Shown: positions 37,587 to 45,276 of the stretch, in pieces
Position numbering within the stretch: position 1 is the first letter of the stretch
Layout of the letters: the number at the start of each line of letters is the position of its first letter
Origin: Xanthomonas hydrangeae
GTDB lineage: Bacteria; Pseudomonadota; Gammaproteobacteria; Xanthomonadales; Xanthomonadaceae
Assembly (NCBI GenBank): GCA_905142475.1
Contig: LR990730.1
Span: forward strand, 4,931,501-4,995,500
DNA: 64,000 nucleotides
Direction of reading: 5' to 3'
The notes under the pieces: model-generated
Databases searched by the model: none
What the model was told of the DNA's origin: nothing
Seen by the model: only the letters and a program-made list of their open reading frames with translations
Translations under genes and position numbers: made by a program

Positions 37587-38386
37587 ACGAGATCCGCACC
37601 GTGAGCGAACCCACCAATGCACGCCGCAACTGGATTGCGCTGGGCACCATCGTGCGCCGCGAAGTGCAGCGCATCCTGCGTATCTGGGGCCAGACCCTGG
37701 TGCCGCCGGCCATCACCATGACGCTGTACTTCTTGATCTTCGGCGGGCTGATCGGCTCGCGCGTGGGCGACATGGGCGGCTACACGTACATGCAGTTCAT
37801 CGTGCCGGGCCTGGTGATGATGAGCGTGATCCAGAACAGCTACGGCAACATCTCCTCCAGCTTCTTCGGGGCCAAGTTCGGCCGCCATGTGGAAGAGCTG
37901 CTGGTCAGCCCGATGCCCAACTGGGTGATCCTGTGGGGCTACGTCTCCGGCGCGGTGCTGCGCGGGGTGATGGTCGGCGCACTGGTGCTGATCATCGCGA
38001 TGTTCTTCACCCCGGTGCGCATCCCGCATCCGCTGGTCACGCTGAGCACGGTGGTGCTGGGCGCGATCATCTTTTCGCTGGCCGGCTTCGTCAACGCGGT
38101 CTACGCCAAGAAGTTCGACGACGTGGCGATCGTGCCCACCTTCATCCTGACCCCGCTGACCTATCTGGGCGGCGTGTTCTATTCGGTGAAGCTGCTGCCG
38201 CCGTGGGCCGAAGCGGCCACCCACGCCAACCCGATCTTCTACATGGTCAATGCGTTCCGCTACGGCCTGCTCGGCAGCTCGGACGTGCCGATCTGGGTGG
38301 CCTACGCGCTGATGCTGGGCTTTGTCGCGGTCCTCAGCGCACTGGCGCTGTGGTTGCTGCGCCGTGGTGTGGGCTTGCGGAGCTGA
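37583..38386 (+). CDS. ABC-2 type transporter permease (YadH-like)
   Basis: A 267-residue membrane protein with six hydrophobic segments and the ABC-2 family motif G-G-V-F-Y-S-V-K-L-L-P near residue 195. It forms the channel for the ATPase encoded directly upstream. The following panE gene starts on the last base of its stop codon (38386), so the three genes form a tight operon even though ketopantoate reduction has no evident link with the exporter. Confidence 0.87.
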
Positions 38387-39330
38387 TGGCGATGCATATC
38401 CTCATCCTGGGTGCCGGCGGCACCGGCGGCTATTTCGGCGGACGCCTGGCGCAAGCCGGGGTCGATGTCACCTTCCTGGTGCGCGATGCGCGTGCGGCGC
38501 AGCTGCAGGCCGATGGCCTGCGCATCCGCAGCCCGCTGGGCGATGCGGATCTGCCGGTGGCAACCGTTACCGCGCAGGATCTGCCGGCCCTGGTGGCGCA
38601 GCGGCCGTTCGATCTGGTGATCCTCAGCTGCAAGGCCTACGACCTGGACAGTGCGATCGAGGCGATTGCGCCGGCCGTCGGCGAGCACACCACGGTGCTG
38701 CCGATCCTCAACGGTCTGCGGCATTACGCGGCGCTGGACGAGCGCTTCGGTGCAGCGCGAGTGTTGGGCGGGCTGTGCTTCATCAGCGCGACCAAGGGCG
38801 AACACGGCGAAATCCTGCATCTGGGCAAGCCGGCGGCGATGACCTTCGGTGAGCGCGATGGCCGCGCCGCATCGGCACGTTTGCAGGCGCTTGCGGCGGC
38901 CTGCGCGCAGGCCGGCATCGATCATGTGGCCAGCGCGCAGATCGCGCAGGAGCAGTGGATCAAGTACAGCTTCCTCACCGCGCTGGCGGCGGCCACCTGC
39001 CTGATGCGTGCGCCGGTCGGAGCGATCGTGGCCACCGACGATGGCCGCGCGTTGATCAATGGCCTGTACAACGAATGCCTGTGGGCCGCCGATGCGGCCG
39101 GGCAGCCGATTCCGGAAAGCGCGCGCGCTAAGGCACTGCAGACCTTGTTGCAGGTGGATTCGCCGTTGAAGGCCTCGATGCTGCGCGATCTGGAGGCCGG
39201 CCAGGACGTGGAAGCGGCGCAGATCGTCGGCGACATGCTCAGGCGCGTGCGCGAGACCGGGCGCAATGCGCCGCTGCTGATGGCGGCGAATGTGCATCTG
39301 CAGGCGTATCAGGTGTTGCGGCATAGCTGA
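38386..39330 (+). CDS. panE: 2-dehydropantoate 2-reductase
   Basis: A 314-residue enzyme: N-terminal Rossmann fold with G-A-G-G-T-G-G-Y-F-G-G near residues 9-19, the N-G-L-R motif near residue 107, and a C-terminal helical domain with the catalytic lysine in E-Q-W-I-K-Y-S-F near 189. It reduces ketopantoate to pantoate with NADPH in pantothenate (CoA) synthesis. Several paralogues are common in this class, so the precise substrate is not certain. ATG 38386 and an in-frame ATG at 38392 are both possible. Confidence 0.83.
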   Translation: MAMHILILGAGGTGGYFGGRLAQAGVDVTFLVRDARAAQLQADGLRIRSPLGDADLPVATVTAQDLPALVAQRPFDLVILSCKAYDLDSAIEAIAPAVGEHTTVLPILNGLRHYAALDERFGAARVLGGLCFISATKGEHGEILHLGKPAAMTFGERDGRAASARLQALAAACAQAGIDHVASAQIAQEQWIKYSFLTALAAATCLMRAPVGAIVATDDGRALINGLYNECLWAADAAGQPIPESARAKALQTLLQVDSPLKASMLRDLEAGQDVEAAQIVGDMLRRVRETGRNAPLLMAANVHLQAYQVLRHS

Positions 39331-39370
39331 GGCGATTGGATGTGCGGAGCGGTAGGTGTACGTGTGAACC

Positions 39371-39420
39371 GTACCCCCATCCGCCCTGCGGGCACCTTCC
39401 CCCGGCGGCGGAAGGGGTGA
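39371..39420. repeat. dispersed palindromic repeat copy
   Basis: GTACCCCCATCCGCCCTGCG followed by the complementary arm CCCCCGGCGGCGGAAGGGG; the same family as 22351-22440 and 13352-13470. It lies between panE and the small membrane protein gene. Confidence 0.55.
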
Positions 39421-39568
39421 TCTCGATACATCGAGGTGGCACTGCGCATCGCTGCATGAATGCGATGCCGCGCGCCACGCGCGATAGAAATCGGCATTGC
39501 CACTGCCTTCGCGCTGCAACGACGCGTTGCACACGATGCTCTGCATCCCCTCGCCCGTCGTGCTCGCC

Positions 39569-40084
39569 ATGAAACTGCTCAGCCACCTGTTCCGTGCCGG
39601 TCACTTCGTGATCCTGGCGTTTTTCGTGCTGTGCGCGGCGGGTTTGGTGGCAATGGCCGGGCTGGAGCTGTGGCATGGGTTTACGCCGGGCGGCGACATG
39701 GTGGTGCGCGATCGTTTCAACGTGGTGCTGGAGGCGATCGGCCTGCTCACCGTGGCACTGGTGACGCTGGAACTGGGCCAGACCATCTTCGAAGAAGAGA
39801 TCCTGCGCGATGTCAAAGTCAGTGGACCCATGCGGGTGCGGCGCTATCTGTCGCGCTTTTTCGTGGTGATCGTGATTGCGCTGGCAATCGAAACGCTGGT
39901 GTCGATCTTCGAGCTGATGCACGACGACCCGGCCAAGCTGCCGTATGCGGCTGCGGTTGGCCTGTGCGCGGCGCTGCTGCTGATCGCCTGGGGCGTATTC
40001 GTCAAACTCAACCGCAGCGCCGAAGAGCTGGAGCCCGAAGCGATGGAAGAAACCAAGCGCGAGGACCGCGAAGTCGAGGAGTAA
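39569..40084 (+). CDS. hypothetical small membrane protein
   Basis: The start M-K-L-L-S-H-L-F at 39569 opens the first membrane helix; the longer frame is not hydrophobic. The 171-residue product has about four hydrophobic segments and an acidic tail (E-E-L-E-P-E-A-M-E-E) ending in E-V-E-E. A cytoplasmic-facing loop T-I-F-E-E-E-I-L-R-D lies near residue 75. I recognise the general type as conserved in xanthomonads but cannot assign a function. No operon partner is evident. Confidence 0.7.
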   Translation: MKLLSHLFRAGHFVILAFFVLCAAGLVAMAGLELWHGFTPGGDMVVRDRFNVVLEAIGLLTVALVTLELGQTIFEEEILRDVKVSGPMRVRRYLSRFFVVIVIALAIETLVSIFELMHDDPAKLPYAAAVGLCAALLLIAWGVFVKLNRSAEELEPEAMEETKREDREVEE

Positions 40085-40289
40085 GCAAGTCGCGCGCGGC
40101 CGCATGGCGTTGCGCTATGCCGGTCGACAGAGCCGTCAGTATTTTTAGTGGCTAGCAAAACGTAGCGAATGCTCGTCAGGTGGATGCGGACGGCGCGGAT
40201 GAACCGGAGTGTACGGGTGGTACATGCCGATTCCGAGCACCGGCCTCGCCGCCTGGTTGTCGCGCAGTAGTTTTGATAGCCGCTCTTAC
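40085..40289. other. short intergenic gap without a recognised feature
   Basis: Between convergent genes; nothing recognised. Confidence 0.4.
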
Positions 40290-40988
40290 TCAGGGTCGTG
40301 CAATGGCAGCCGCTGACCCTGGAGCACGTAGACGCATCGCCTCGGCGGATTCTTCCGCGCTGCGCTCCGGATCCGTGTCGACCAACGCGATCGCAGGCCG
40401 GCGCTCACGGCGCGACAGCAGGGTGATCCAGCCGGCCTTGATCGTGGTGATGCTGCCCGCCGGATCGCCGCGACCGACCTGATGCCCACTGCTGCGCGGC
40501 TGGTCGGCCGCGATGTCCTGCGCGACCTCGGCGACCACACCACGCACCTTGATCCGGTCGCCCGTGCGTACGCGCGTGCCCATGCGCAGCGTGTACTCGC
40601 TCTCACCGGGTACACCGATTCCGGTGTCATAGCCCTGATCGAGCACGAACACGGCATCGGAGGTCGCGTCCACGCCATCGCCTTCGTCCTGCACAAACCA
40701 GCCCACCACCTTGCCGCGATTGCCGTCGCCCAGGGTTTCGGCAAGCTCCTGGCCCATCTCGTCGCTATCGCCCGCCAGGCTGCGGGTCACGATGCCTTCG
40801 ATGGCCACTTTTTTCCCAAGCAGCGGACTGATGTCAGCGCTGCCCTGGATGCGACCGATCAGCACGCGATCCGGATCCATCGACTTGACGGCCTGATCAC
40901 TGTCGGCCGGCAGCGGCGCGCGGCACGCGCCGAGCAGCGAGGTCATCATCAGCACCGCCATCCAGCGCGGTGCGCGGATCCTTCGCAT
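40290..40988 (-). CDS. lipoprotein with OB-fold-like domain (exonuclease-associated type)
   Basis: The start M-R-R-I-R-A-P-R at 40988 gives a lipoprotein signal with lipobox L-L-G-A-C at about residues 18-22. The mature domain (about 40-180) has I-E-G-I-V-T-R-S-L, G-W-F-V-Q-D and G-D-R-I-K-V-R-G-V-V-A-E-V, the β-strand pattern of OB-fold domains found at the N-terminus of predicted extracellular nucleases (D-G-x-x-T-S-D-A-V-F-V). No nuclease domain follows, so this 232-residue protein is a stand-alone envelope OB-fold lipoprotein of unknown role. Confidence 0.65.
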   Translation of the reverse strand: MRRIRAPRWMAVLMMTSLLGACRAPLPADSDQAVKSMDPDRVLIGRIQGSADISPLLGKKVAIEGIVTRSLAGDSDEMGQELAETLGDGNRGKVVGWFVQDEGDGVDATSDAVFVLDQGYDTGIGVPGESEYTLRMGTRVRTGDRIKVRGVVAEVAQDIAADQPRSSGHQVGRGDPAGSITTIKAGWITLLSRRERRPAIALVDTDPERSAEESAEAMRLRAPGSAAAIARP

Positions 40989-41055
40989 CGCATGACTTCC
41001 TGTGAGTAAAGAGACCGAGTCTACCGCGCGCACCACTGCCGCCACCGCAAGCGGT

Positions 41056-41463
41056 TCAGGCCTGCGGCGCAGGCAACGGCGTCACCGTGGTCGGCTTGCC
41101 ATCGGCGCCGAGCGCGATCATCACGAAGTGGCCGCGCGTGCACAGCTCGCGTGCGCCGCTAAGCAGATCCTCGGCGATCAGCTCCACTTCCACCTTGATC
41201 GAACTGCGCCCCACCGACACCACGCGCGCGATGGTCTCGACCATCTGGCCCTGCCGGATCGGCAGTTTGAAATCCACCTGATCCGAGCGTGCAGTGACTA
41301 CCGAGCGCCGCGCATAGCGCGATGCCGCCAGGAATGCGGCCTTGTCCATCCACGCCAGTGCCTGGCCGCCGAACAGCGTGCCCATGTGGTTGGTGTGGTT
41401 GGGGAACACGATCTCGGCCATGCGGACTTCGATCAGGGGAGGCGTCTGCGGGCTGTCTGACAT
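41056..41463 (-). CDS. acyl-CoA thioesterase (YciA-like hotdog fold)
   Basis: The start M-S-D-S-P-Q-T-P-P at 41463 gives a 135-residue single hotdog domain with N-H-M-G-T-L-F-G-G-Q-A-L-A-W-M-D (active-site loop and hotdog helix) near residues 25-40. YciA-type enzymes hydrolyse acyl-CoA to free acid and CoA. The longer upstream frame is Arg-rich and without family similarity. Single cytosolic gene. Confidence 0.85.
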   Translation of the reverse strand: MSDSPQTPPLIEVRMAEIVFPNHTNHMGTLFGGQALAWMDKAAFLAASRYARRSVVTARSDQVDFKLPIRQGQMVETIARVVSVGRSSIKVEVELIAEDLLSGARELCTRGHFVMIALGADGKPTTVTPLPAPQA

Positions 41464-41838
41464 GCGGGTTTCCAAAGAGGGGGATGTGCGGCCACTGCGT
41501 GCCAAAGCGATTGCAACAGCCGGGCGCGCGCCGGAGATGTCTTCAAGCCGCAGCGGCGTCCGCCGGAACGCAGCGCCGCTGTATCGCTGTCCGTCGTGCC
41601 GACGCCGGCGCGCGTTGGGGCAATGCTGCCGGCTCAACTGCATCGGCCGATGGCTGGCATCCTGCGTGGCTCAGGCCAGTGCACTGCATTGCGCGCGATA
41701 TGTTTTTTATCGAGAAGGCGGTCGCGGCCGGGGCCGCTCCTACGAGAGAGCTAGTTCACGTCATCGTTCGCTTGTCGATACGGCGGCGTGTCCCGAGATC
41801 TTCGATGACGCGCATCGAAGATGGTTTACATCGACGAC
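41464..41838. other. 375-base intergenic region, nothing recognised
   Basis: High-GC sequence between the thioesterase and thioredoxin genes. No reading frame with family similarity, no strong hairpin with a T-run and no repeat copy was found. Confidence 0.5.
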
Positions 41839-42165
41839 TCAGAGGCTGCTCTTGACCGCCGTTTCCACCTGCGCCGGCGACTGGAAGCCGGGCAGGCGTG
41901 CCACCTCGGCGCCGTCCTTGAACAACGCCAGGGTCGGCGTCTGCCGCAAGCCCAGGCCGCGAAAGAATTCCTCGCCAACTGTTTCCAGCTTCACTTTGAG
42001 CAGTGCGACGCCCGCGGCGTCCTCGCTCGCGGCGAACTTGGTCAGCGACATGTCGAGCATCTTGCAGCCCGGGCAATTGTCCTTGTAGTAGTCGACCAGC
42101 AAGCGCGGATGCGCAGCCAGGGCGGCGGCGTAGTCGTCAGGCGTGGAGGCGTGGAGAGTTTGCAT
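41839..42165 (-). CDS. thioredoxin-like protein with a CPGC active site
   Basis: A 108-residue single thioredoxin fold. The active site is D-N-C-P-G-C-K-M-L near residue 31, a CPGC version rather than the usual CGPC, and the cis-Pro loop is R-Q-T-P-T-L near 76. Its start overlaps the end of the flavodoxin gene by 29 bases. Its position after nrdA, nrdB and flavodoxin on the same strand suggests it may serve as reductant for ribonucleotide reductase, which is inference. Confidence 0.8.
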   Translation of the reverse strand: MQTLHASTPDDYAAALAAHPRLLVDYYKDNCPGCKMLDMSLTKFAASEDAAGVALLKVKLETVGEEFFRGLGLRQTPTLALFKDGAEVARLPGFQSPAQVETAVKSSL

Positions 42166-42619
42166 GGGGGGATGTCTCTGTACAGGCAAGAATATGGTCG
42201 GTCCAGCGTTGGATCTTGGTGGCGTCGCGTTCGCCGTGGGGCATCTGTTCGATCTCCAGCCGCGGGTAGCGCGTACCGAAGAACGCGGCGATACGCCGCG
42301 CCGCGCCGCAGTAGTTCTCCTCGCCCCACTGCGTCTCGCCGGTGCCGAACACCGCCAGGCGTTCCGGCTTGCCGACTGCATTGACGAGCTCTTCAATGAA
42401 GCGCTTCATCTCCGGCGGCGTGCGCCCGGCATTGATGCTCCAGCTGCCGAGGATGTAGAGGTCATACTCGGCGCCGTGGGGGCAGGCCTGAGCAAGCGTC
42501 TGGATGTCGGCATCGATCCAGGTTACCGCATGGCCCAGCTCTTCGCAGCGCGCGTTGATCGCACGCGCGACATCGCGCGTGTTGCCGCTGAGCGAGGTGT
42601 GGACGAGGAGGATGCGCAT
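42137..42619 (-). CDS. flavodoxin, possible electron donor in the ribonucleotide reductase locus
   Basis: A 160-residue flavodoxin-fold protein with the FMN phosphate loop T-S-L-S-G-N-T-R at 8-15, G-S-W-S-I-N-A-G-R near 57-65 and G-T-G-E-T-Q-W near 93. It overlaps the thioredoxin gene, so the two are co-translated. The pair lies downstream of nrdA-nrdB but is separated from nrdB by a two-gene DUF3800 cassette. A flavodoxin could reduce or help activate the diiron radical subunit, as NrdI does for class Ib enzymes, but it is not NrdI by sequence. Confidence 0.8.
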   Translation of the reverse strand: MRILLVHTSLSGNTRDVARAINARCEELGHAVTWIDADIQTLAQACPHGAEYDLYILGSWSINAGRTPPEMKRFIEELVNAVGKPERLAVFGTGETQWGEENYCGAARRIAAFFGTRYPRLEIEQMPHGERDATKIQRWTDHILACTETSPHANSPRLHA

Positions 42620-42727
42620 GTACTCAACACTTAACAGATTCAGGAAAGATGTGCATTAAAAACAATTGGTTGCAGCTGCTTTTGGCATCTGGGACTTCTT
42701 GAGGCTTAGGCGCTGTGCCAAGTGCTC

Positions 42728-42840
42728 TTGACTCTAACAATGGTTGAGCTAAGCTCCGCCTCGAGTTCACTGCCCATCGGCTTTGAACCTATCGAGGTCT
42801 CGGCCGCTGAACCCGCGTAGCGAATCAGCGGCCTTTTTTT
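42728..42840 (+). ncRNA. candidate small RNA with its own terminator
   Basis: A strong terminator lies on the plus strand at 42802-42840 (GGCCGCTGA, 14-base loop, TCAGCGGCC, then seven T), yet all nearby genes are on the minus strand. About 50 bases upstream, TTGACT (42728-42733) and TAAGCT (42750-42755) are spaced 16 bases apart, like a σ70 promoter. Together they would give an RNA of roughly 80 bases. There is no match to a named sRNA that I recognise, so this is a structural suggestion only. Confidence 0.35.
42802..42840 (+). terminator. Rho-independent terminator on the plus strand
   Basis: A 9-bp stem GGCCGCTGA / TCAGCGGCC with a 14-base loop (42811-42824), followed by T7 at 42834-42840. 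It is oriented for plus-strand transcription, antisense to the flanking genes. Confidence 0.75.
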
Positions 42841-42845
42841 GTCTG

Positions 42846-43322
42846 CTATTTGGCTTTGGTAAGCGAGCGGACGCATTCTTCGCGAGACCAAATCGGCGAA
42901 CTTCGAATCTTTCCTATGCTGCTATCTGCTTGGTAGCACGTGATGAAGTTGGCCTTTAATACCGAATCTCGCTTGAGCGACAGTGCAATCACGACCACAA
43001 AATCATCATAGATCACAGCCACTCGGCGGGTTGCGTCAACCTGCCCGGCAGTTTTATCCCAGCCTTGAAATAGAGTGGCGTCCGGATGCGTGAGGGTCGC
43101 CTGAATCCAGTCGATTCGCTGCGCCCTTACTTCTGAAAAAGTATCCTTCTGCCCATCTCGCCCTACACTCTCGTAGAACGCGTGGTCAAATTTTTTTGCA
43201 TCGAAGTAGACTCGGATCTCGTCTGGTGTCCAGATATTGCCACGGCAGTAGACGCGTTCGTAGTGTTTTCGGTACTCGGCAGAAGTTTCGTACCTGACTA
43301 ACGGAGGCAACGACATCACCAC
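42846..43322 (-). CDS. BECR-fold nuclease-like protein (candidate toxin), partner of DUF3800
   Basis: A 158-residue protein, less GC-rich than its neighbours. The central part Y-F-D-A-K-K-F-D-H-A-F-Y-E-S, R-A-Q-R-I-D-W-I-Q-A-T-L, L-F-Q-G-W-D, R-V-A-V-I-Y-D-D-F-V-V-V-I and the end K-I-R-S-S-P-I-W follow the layout of PBECR-type phage/plasmid nucleases (Barnase-EndoU-Colicin-RelE fold), with conserved His and Arg positions that could be catalytic. It overlaps the DUF3800 gene by 7 bases, so the two are coupled. Possible roles are RNase toxin or defence effector. The family assignment is from pattern memory and needs a profile search. Confidence 0.6.
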   Translation of the reverse strand: MVMSLPPLVRYETSAEYRKHYERVYCRGNIWTPDEIRVYFDAKKFDHAFYESVGRDGQKDTFSEVRAQRIDWIQATLTHPDATLFQGWDKTAGQVDATRRVAVIYDDFVVVIALSLKRDSVLKANFITCYQADSSIGKIRSSPIWSREECVRSLTKAK

Positions 43323-44014
43323 CCTCCATTAAGTCGAATCTTGAAGAGGTTGAATTTCTCCTCACCCTTGCTAGTTGGACCAAGTTCGCGACCCAATGCG
43401 CTTTCAATACGGCTAACGACGGTGAACTTCGCCGTGTTAGGCGTCAGGGTAGAATTGATCTTGCTACTAGCCGCTCCCAGCAACAAATCACACATCTGAA
43501 TCAGTACTACTTCGTTAGACGGTAAGGACTGAACACTCTCAATATTCGAGCTCAAGTTTGCTCGCGACAGACACTGGGCGAGGACAGGTAGGCGCTTCGA
43601 ATCGCGATTGCTCTTCGCGTCACAAAAGATTCGATAGTCATTAAAATCGAGAATCCAGTGATGAAGAAGCTGGTAGTAGAACTTGTAGAACCCCAGCTCC
43701 GCATCATCGTCATGTAGCGAAAGATCAATTTGGGTCCGATCAACCGCAATACATCGAAAACGAAGGTTCTCGCCGTATGCGAAGAAGAGGTCAACCAGTT
43801 CTATATAGAAGTCGCGGCGATTAGGCGCAACCTTGCTCCACTTGATCTCGCCCCAAGCTTCATGTCGTTTTCGAAGGTCGCCAATTCGCGACTTAAGCTC
43901 ATTCCGAACTTCCTGCGGAAGCCAAAGGCTTCCGATCATGAGGTAACGCGCGCGCGGATTAGCAGCCGTTAGGACGTCCGGATTCGCCTCATCGCAGTAA
44001 ACCTCAAATCTCAT
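43316..44014 (-). CDS. DUF3800 domain protein (RNase-H-like fold)
   Basis: A 232-residue protein beginning E-V-Y-C-D-E-A (the first acidic residues of DUF3800) with Y-L-M-I-G-S-L-W-L and E-I-K-W-S-K-V near residue 60, I-F-C-D-A-K-S near 128 and Q-M-C-D-L-L-L-G-A near 177. The D-E/D/D pattern fits the RNase-H-like active site proposed for DUF3800. The family is common in mobile and defence regions, but its activity is not settled. It lies between nrdB and the flavodoxin, is co-directional with them, and is more AT-rich, which points to insertion of a two-gene cassette with the BECR-like gene. Confidence 0.8.
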   Translation of the reverse strand: MRFEVYCDEANPDVLTAANPRARYLMIGSLWLPQEVRNELKSRIGDLRKRHEAWGEIKWSKVAPNRRDFYIELVDLFFAYGENLRFRCIAVDRTQIDLSLHDDDAELGFYKFYYQLLHHWILDFNDYRIFCDAKSNRDSKRLPVLAQCLSRANLSSNIESVQSLPSNEVVLIQMCDLLLGAASSKINSTLTPNTAKFTVVSRIESALGRELGPTSKGEEKFNLFKIRLNGGW

Positions 44015-44055
44015 ATGGGTTCGCAGGTAGTTGGAGATATGAGTGGCAGAAATTT

Positions 44056-45099
44056 TTACAAGTCGTCGAAGCCGTTATCCGAATTGGTCTTCTTGTACGA
44101 GGCATTGCGCATCTCGAAGAAGTCGGTCTTGGTTTCGGTGAAGTTGTCGGCGTAGGCCTTGATCCACGGCATCACGTTGTCGTTGGCGCCTTCGTACAGC
44201 TTCTCGATGCCGAGCATGCCGGCCATCTTGTTGGCGCGGTACTTCACGTAGCGGATCATCTCGTCCACGTCGATGCCGTCGATGCCGTCCAGCACTTCGG
44301 CCGTCCACACCGTTTCCAGGTCGATCGCGTGCTCGAAAGCCTTGTGCACGTAATCGGTGAGCTGGTCGCCCTGCAGCACCTGGTTCTCGCCGATGATGGC
44401 GCGAATTAGCTCGCTGATGAACTTGGAATGCGCCAGCTCATCGCGGTTGATGAAGCTGATGATCTTGCCGGTGCCGGTCATGCGGTTCTGGCGGACCAGA
44501 TTGTAGAAATACGCAAAGCCGGAATAGAAGTTGATGCCTTCCAGGATCGAGGACTGGATCAACGCGCGGATCAGCGTTTCGGCCGTCTTGTCGCGCAGGA
44601 AGTCGTCGTAGGCGCCCATGATCGGCGCGTTGCGCTTGATGATGGTCGGATGCGTGCGGGCAAGCTCGAACACGCGGTTCTGGTCGGCCAGGCCGGTGAT
44701 CGAGGCCAGCACGTAGCTGTAGCTCTCGTTATGGATCACTTCCTGCTGGCCGATGATCGCGGCATTGGCATGCGCGGCCGGGTCGGTGATGTATTCGGCA
44801 ACGTTGTAGATGAAGCGCGTCTGCGGCGAATCCAGCGTGGCCAGCAAACCGATGATCGAATCGTAGGCGTTCTTTTCGCGCGCCGACAGCTCGTTGTACT
44901 GGCGCGCGTCGCCCTTCATGTCCACCTCGTCGGGGATCCAGAAGTTGGTCGACAGTTCCTTGTACGCCCGATAGAAGGACGGGTACGGGATGTCGTTCCA
45001 GTTGAGGATGCCGGAGGTTTCGCCATTGATGATGGCAGTGGAGCGGTTCGGGTGACGCGGCTCCAGGATCTTGATGCGCTCAAGCGGTGTTGCGGACAT
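44056..45099 (-). CDS. nrdB: ribonucleoside-diphosphate reductase, β (radical) subunit
   Basis: A 347-residue class I R2 protein. Diiron ligands are visible: Asp in A-T-L-D-S-P-Q, Glu and His in Q-E-V-I-H-N-E-S-Y, Glu in L-E-G-I-N-F-Y, and Glu/His in R-D-E-L-A-H. The residue four after the second ligand His (S-Y-S-Y) is Tyr, the radical position, so this is the tyrosyl-radical type rather than class Ic. The C-terminal peptide, which docks in NrdA, ends D-N-G-F-D-D-L. It makes dNDPs with NrdA. The gene lies 177 bases after nrdA, separated by a strong hairpin, and the DUF3800 cassette follows. Confidence 0.92.
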   Translation of the reverse strand: MSATPLERIKILEPRHPNRSTAIINGETSGILNWNDIPYPSFYRAYKELSTNFWIPDEVDMKGDARQYNELSAREKNAYDSIIGLLATLDSPQTRFIYNVAEYITDPAAHANAAIIGQQEVIHNESYSYVLASITGLADQNRVFELARTHPTIIKRNAPIMGAYDDFLRDKTAETLIRALIQSSILEGINFYSGFAYFYNLVRQNRMTGTGKIISFINRDELAHSKFISELIRAIIGENQVLQGDQLTDYVHKAFEHAIDLETVWTAEVLDGIDGIDVDEMIRYVKYRANKMAGMLGIEKLYEGANDNVMPWIKAYADNFTETKTDFFEMRNASYKKTNSDNGFDDL

Positions 45100-45228
45100 G
45101 GGTCTCTACTCGTGTTTCAGGCGTCGCACGCGTGCAGCGGGGACGACGGCAGCAATCGTTCTGGAGGAAAGCCCCCTGAGTCAGGGGGCGCGCCGAAGGC
45201 GCGGGGTGTGGGAGCTAATGAGCCGGGG

Positions 45229-45255
45229 CCCACGGTTCGCAACGCGAACCGTGGG
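45229..45255 (-). other. strong hairpin between nrdA and nrdB
   Basis: CCCACGGTTCGC, loop AAC, GCGAACCGTGGG: a perfect 12-bp stem in the 177-base gap. A weaker repeat-like hairpin (GCCCCCTGAGTCAGGGGGC) lies at 45172-45190. There is no T-run. It may protect the upstream message or set the ratio of the two subunits. Confidence 0.55.
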
Positions 45256-45276
45256 GAGCGAAAGCGCGAATGCGCT

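Noticed and set aside
42640-42840. A tRNA gene or attachment site at the DUF3800 cassette edge
   Set aside because: No cloverleaf or CCA end could be folded, and no matching direct repeat was found at the other edge near 44015-44055.
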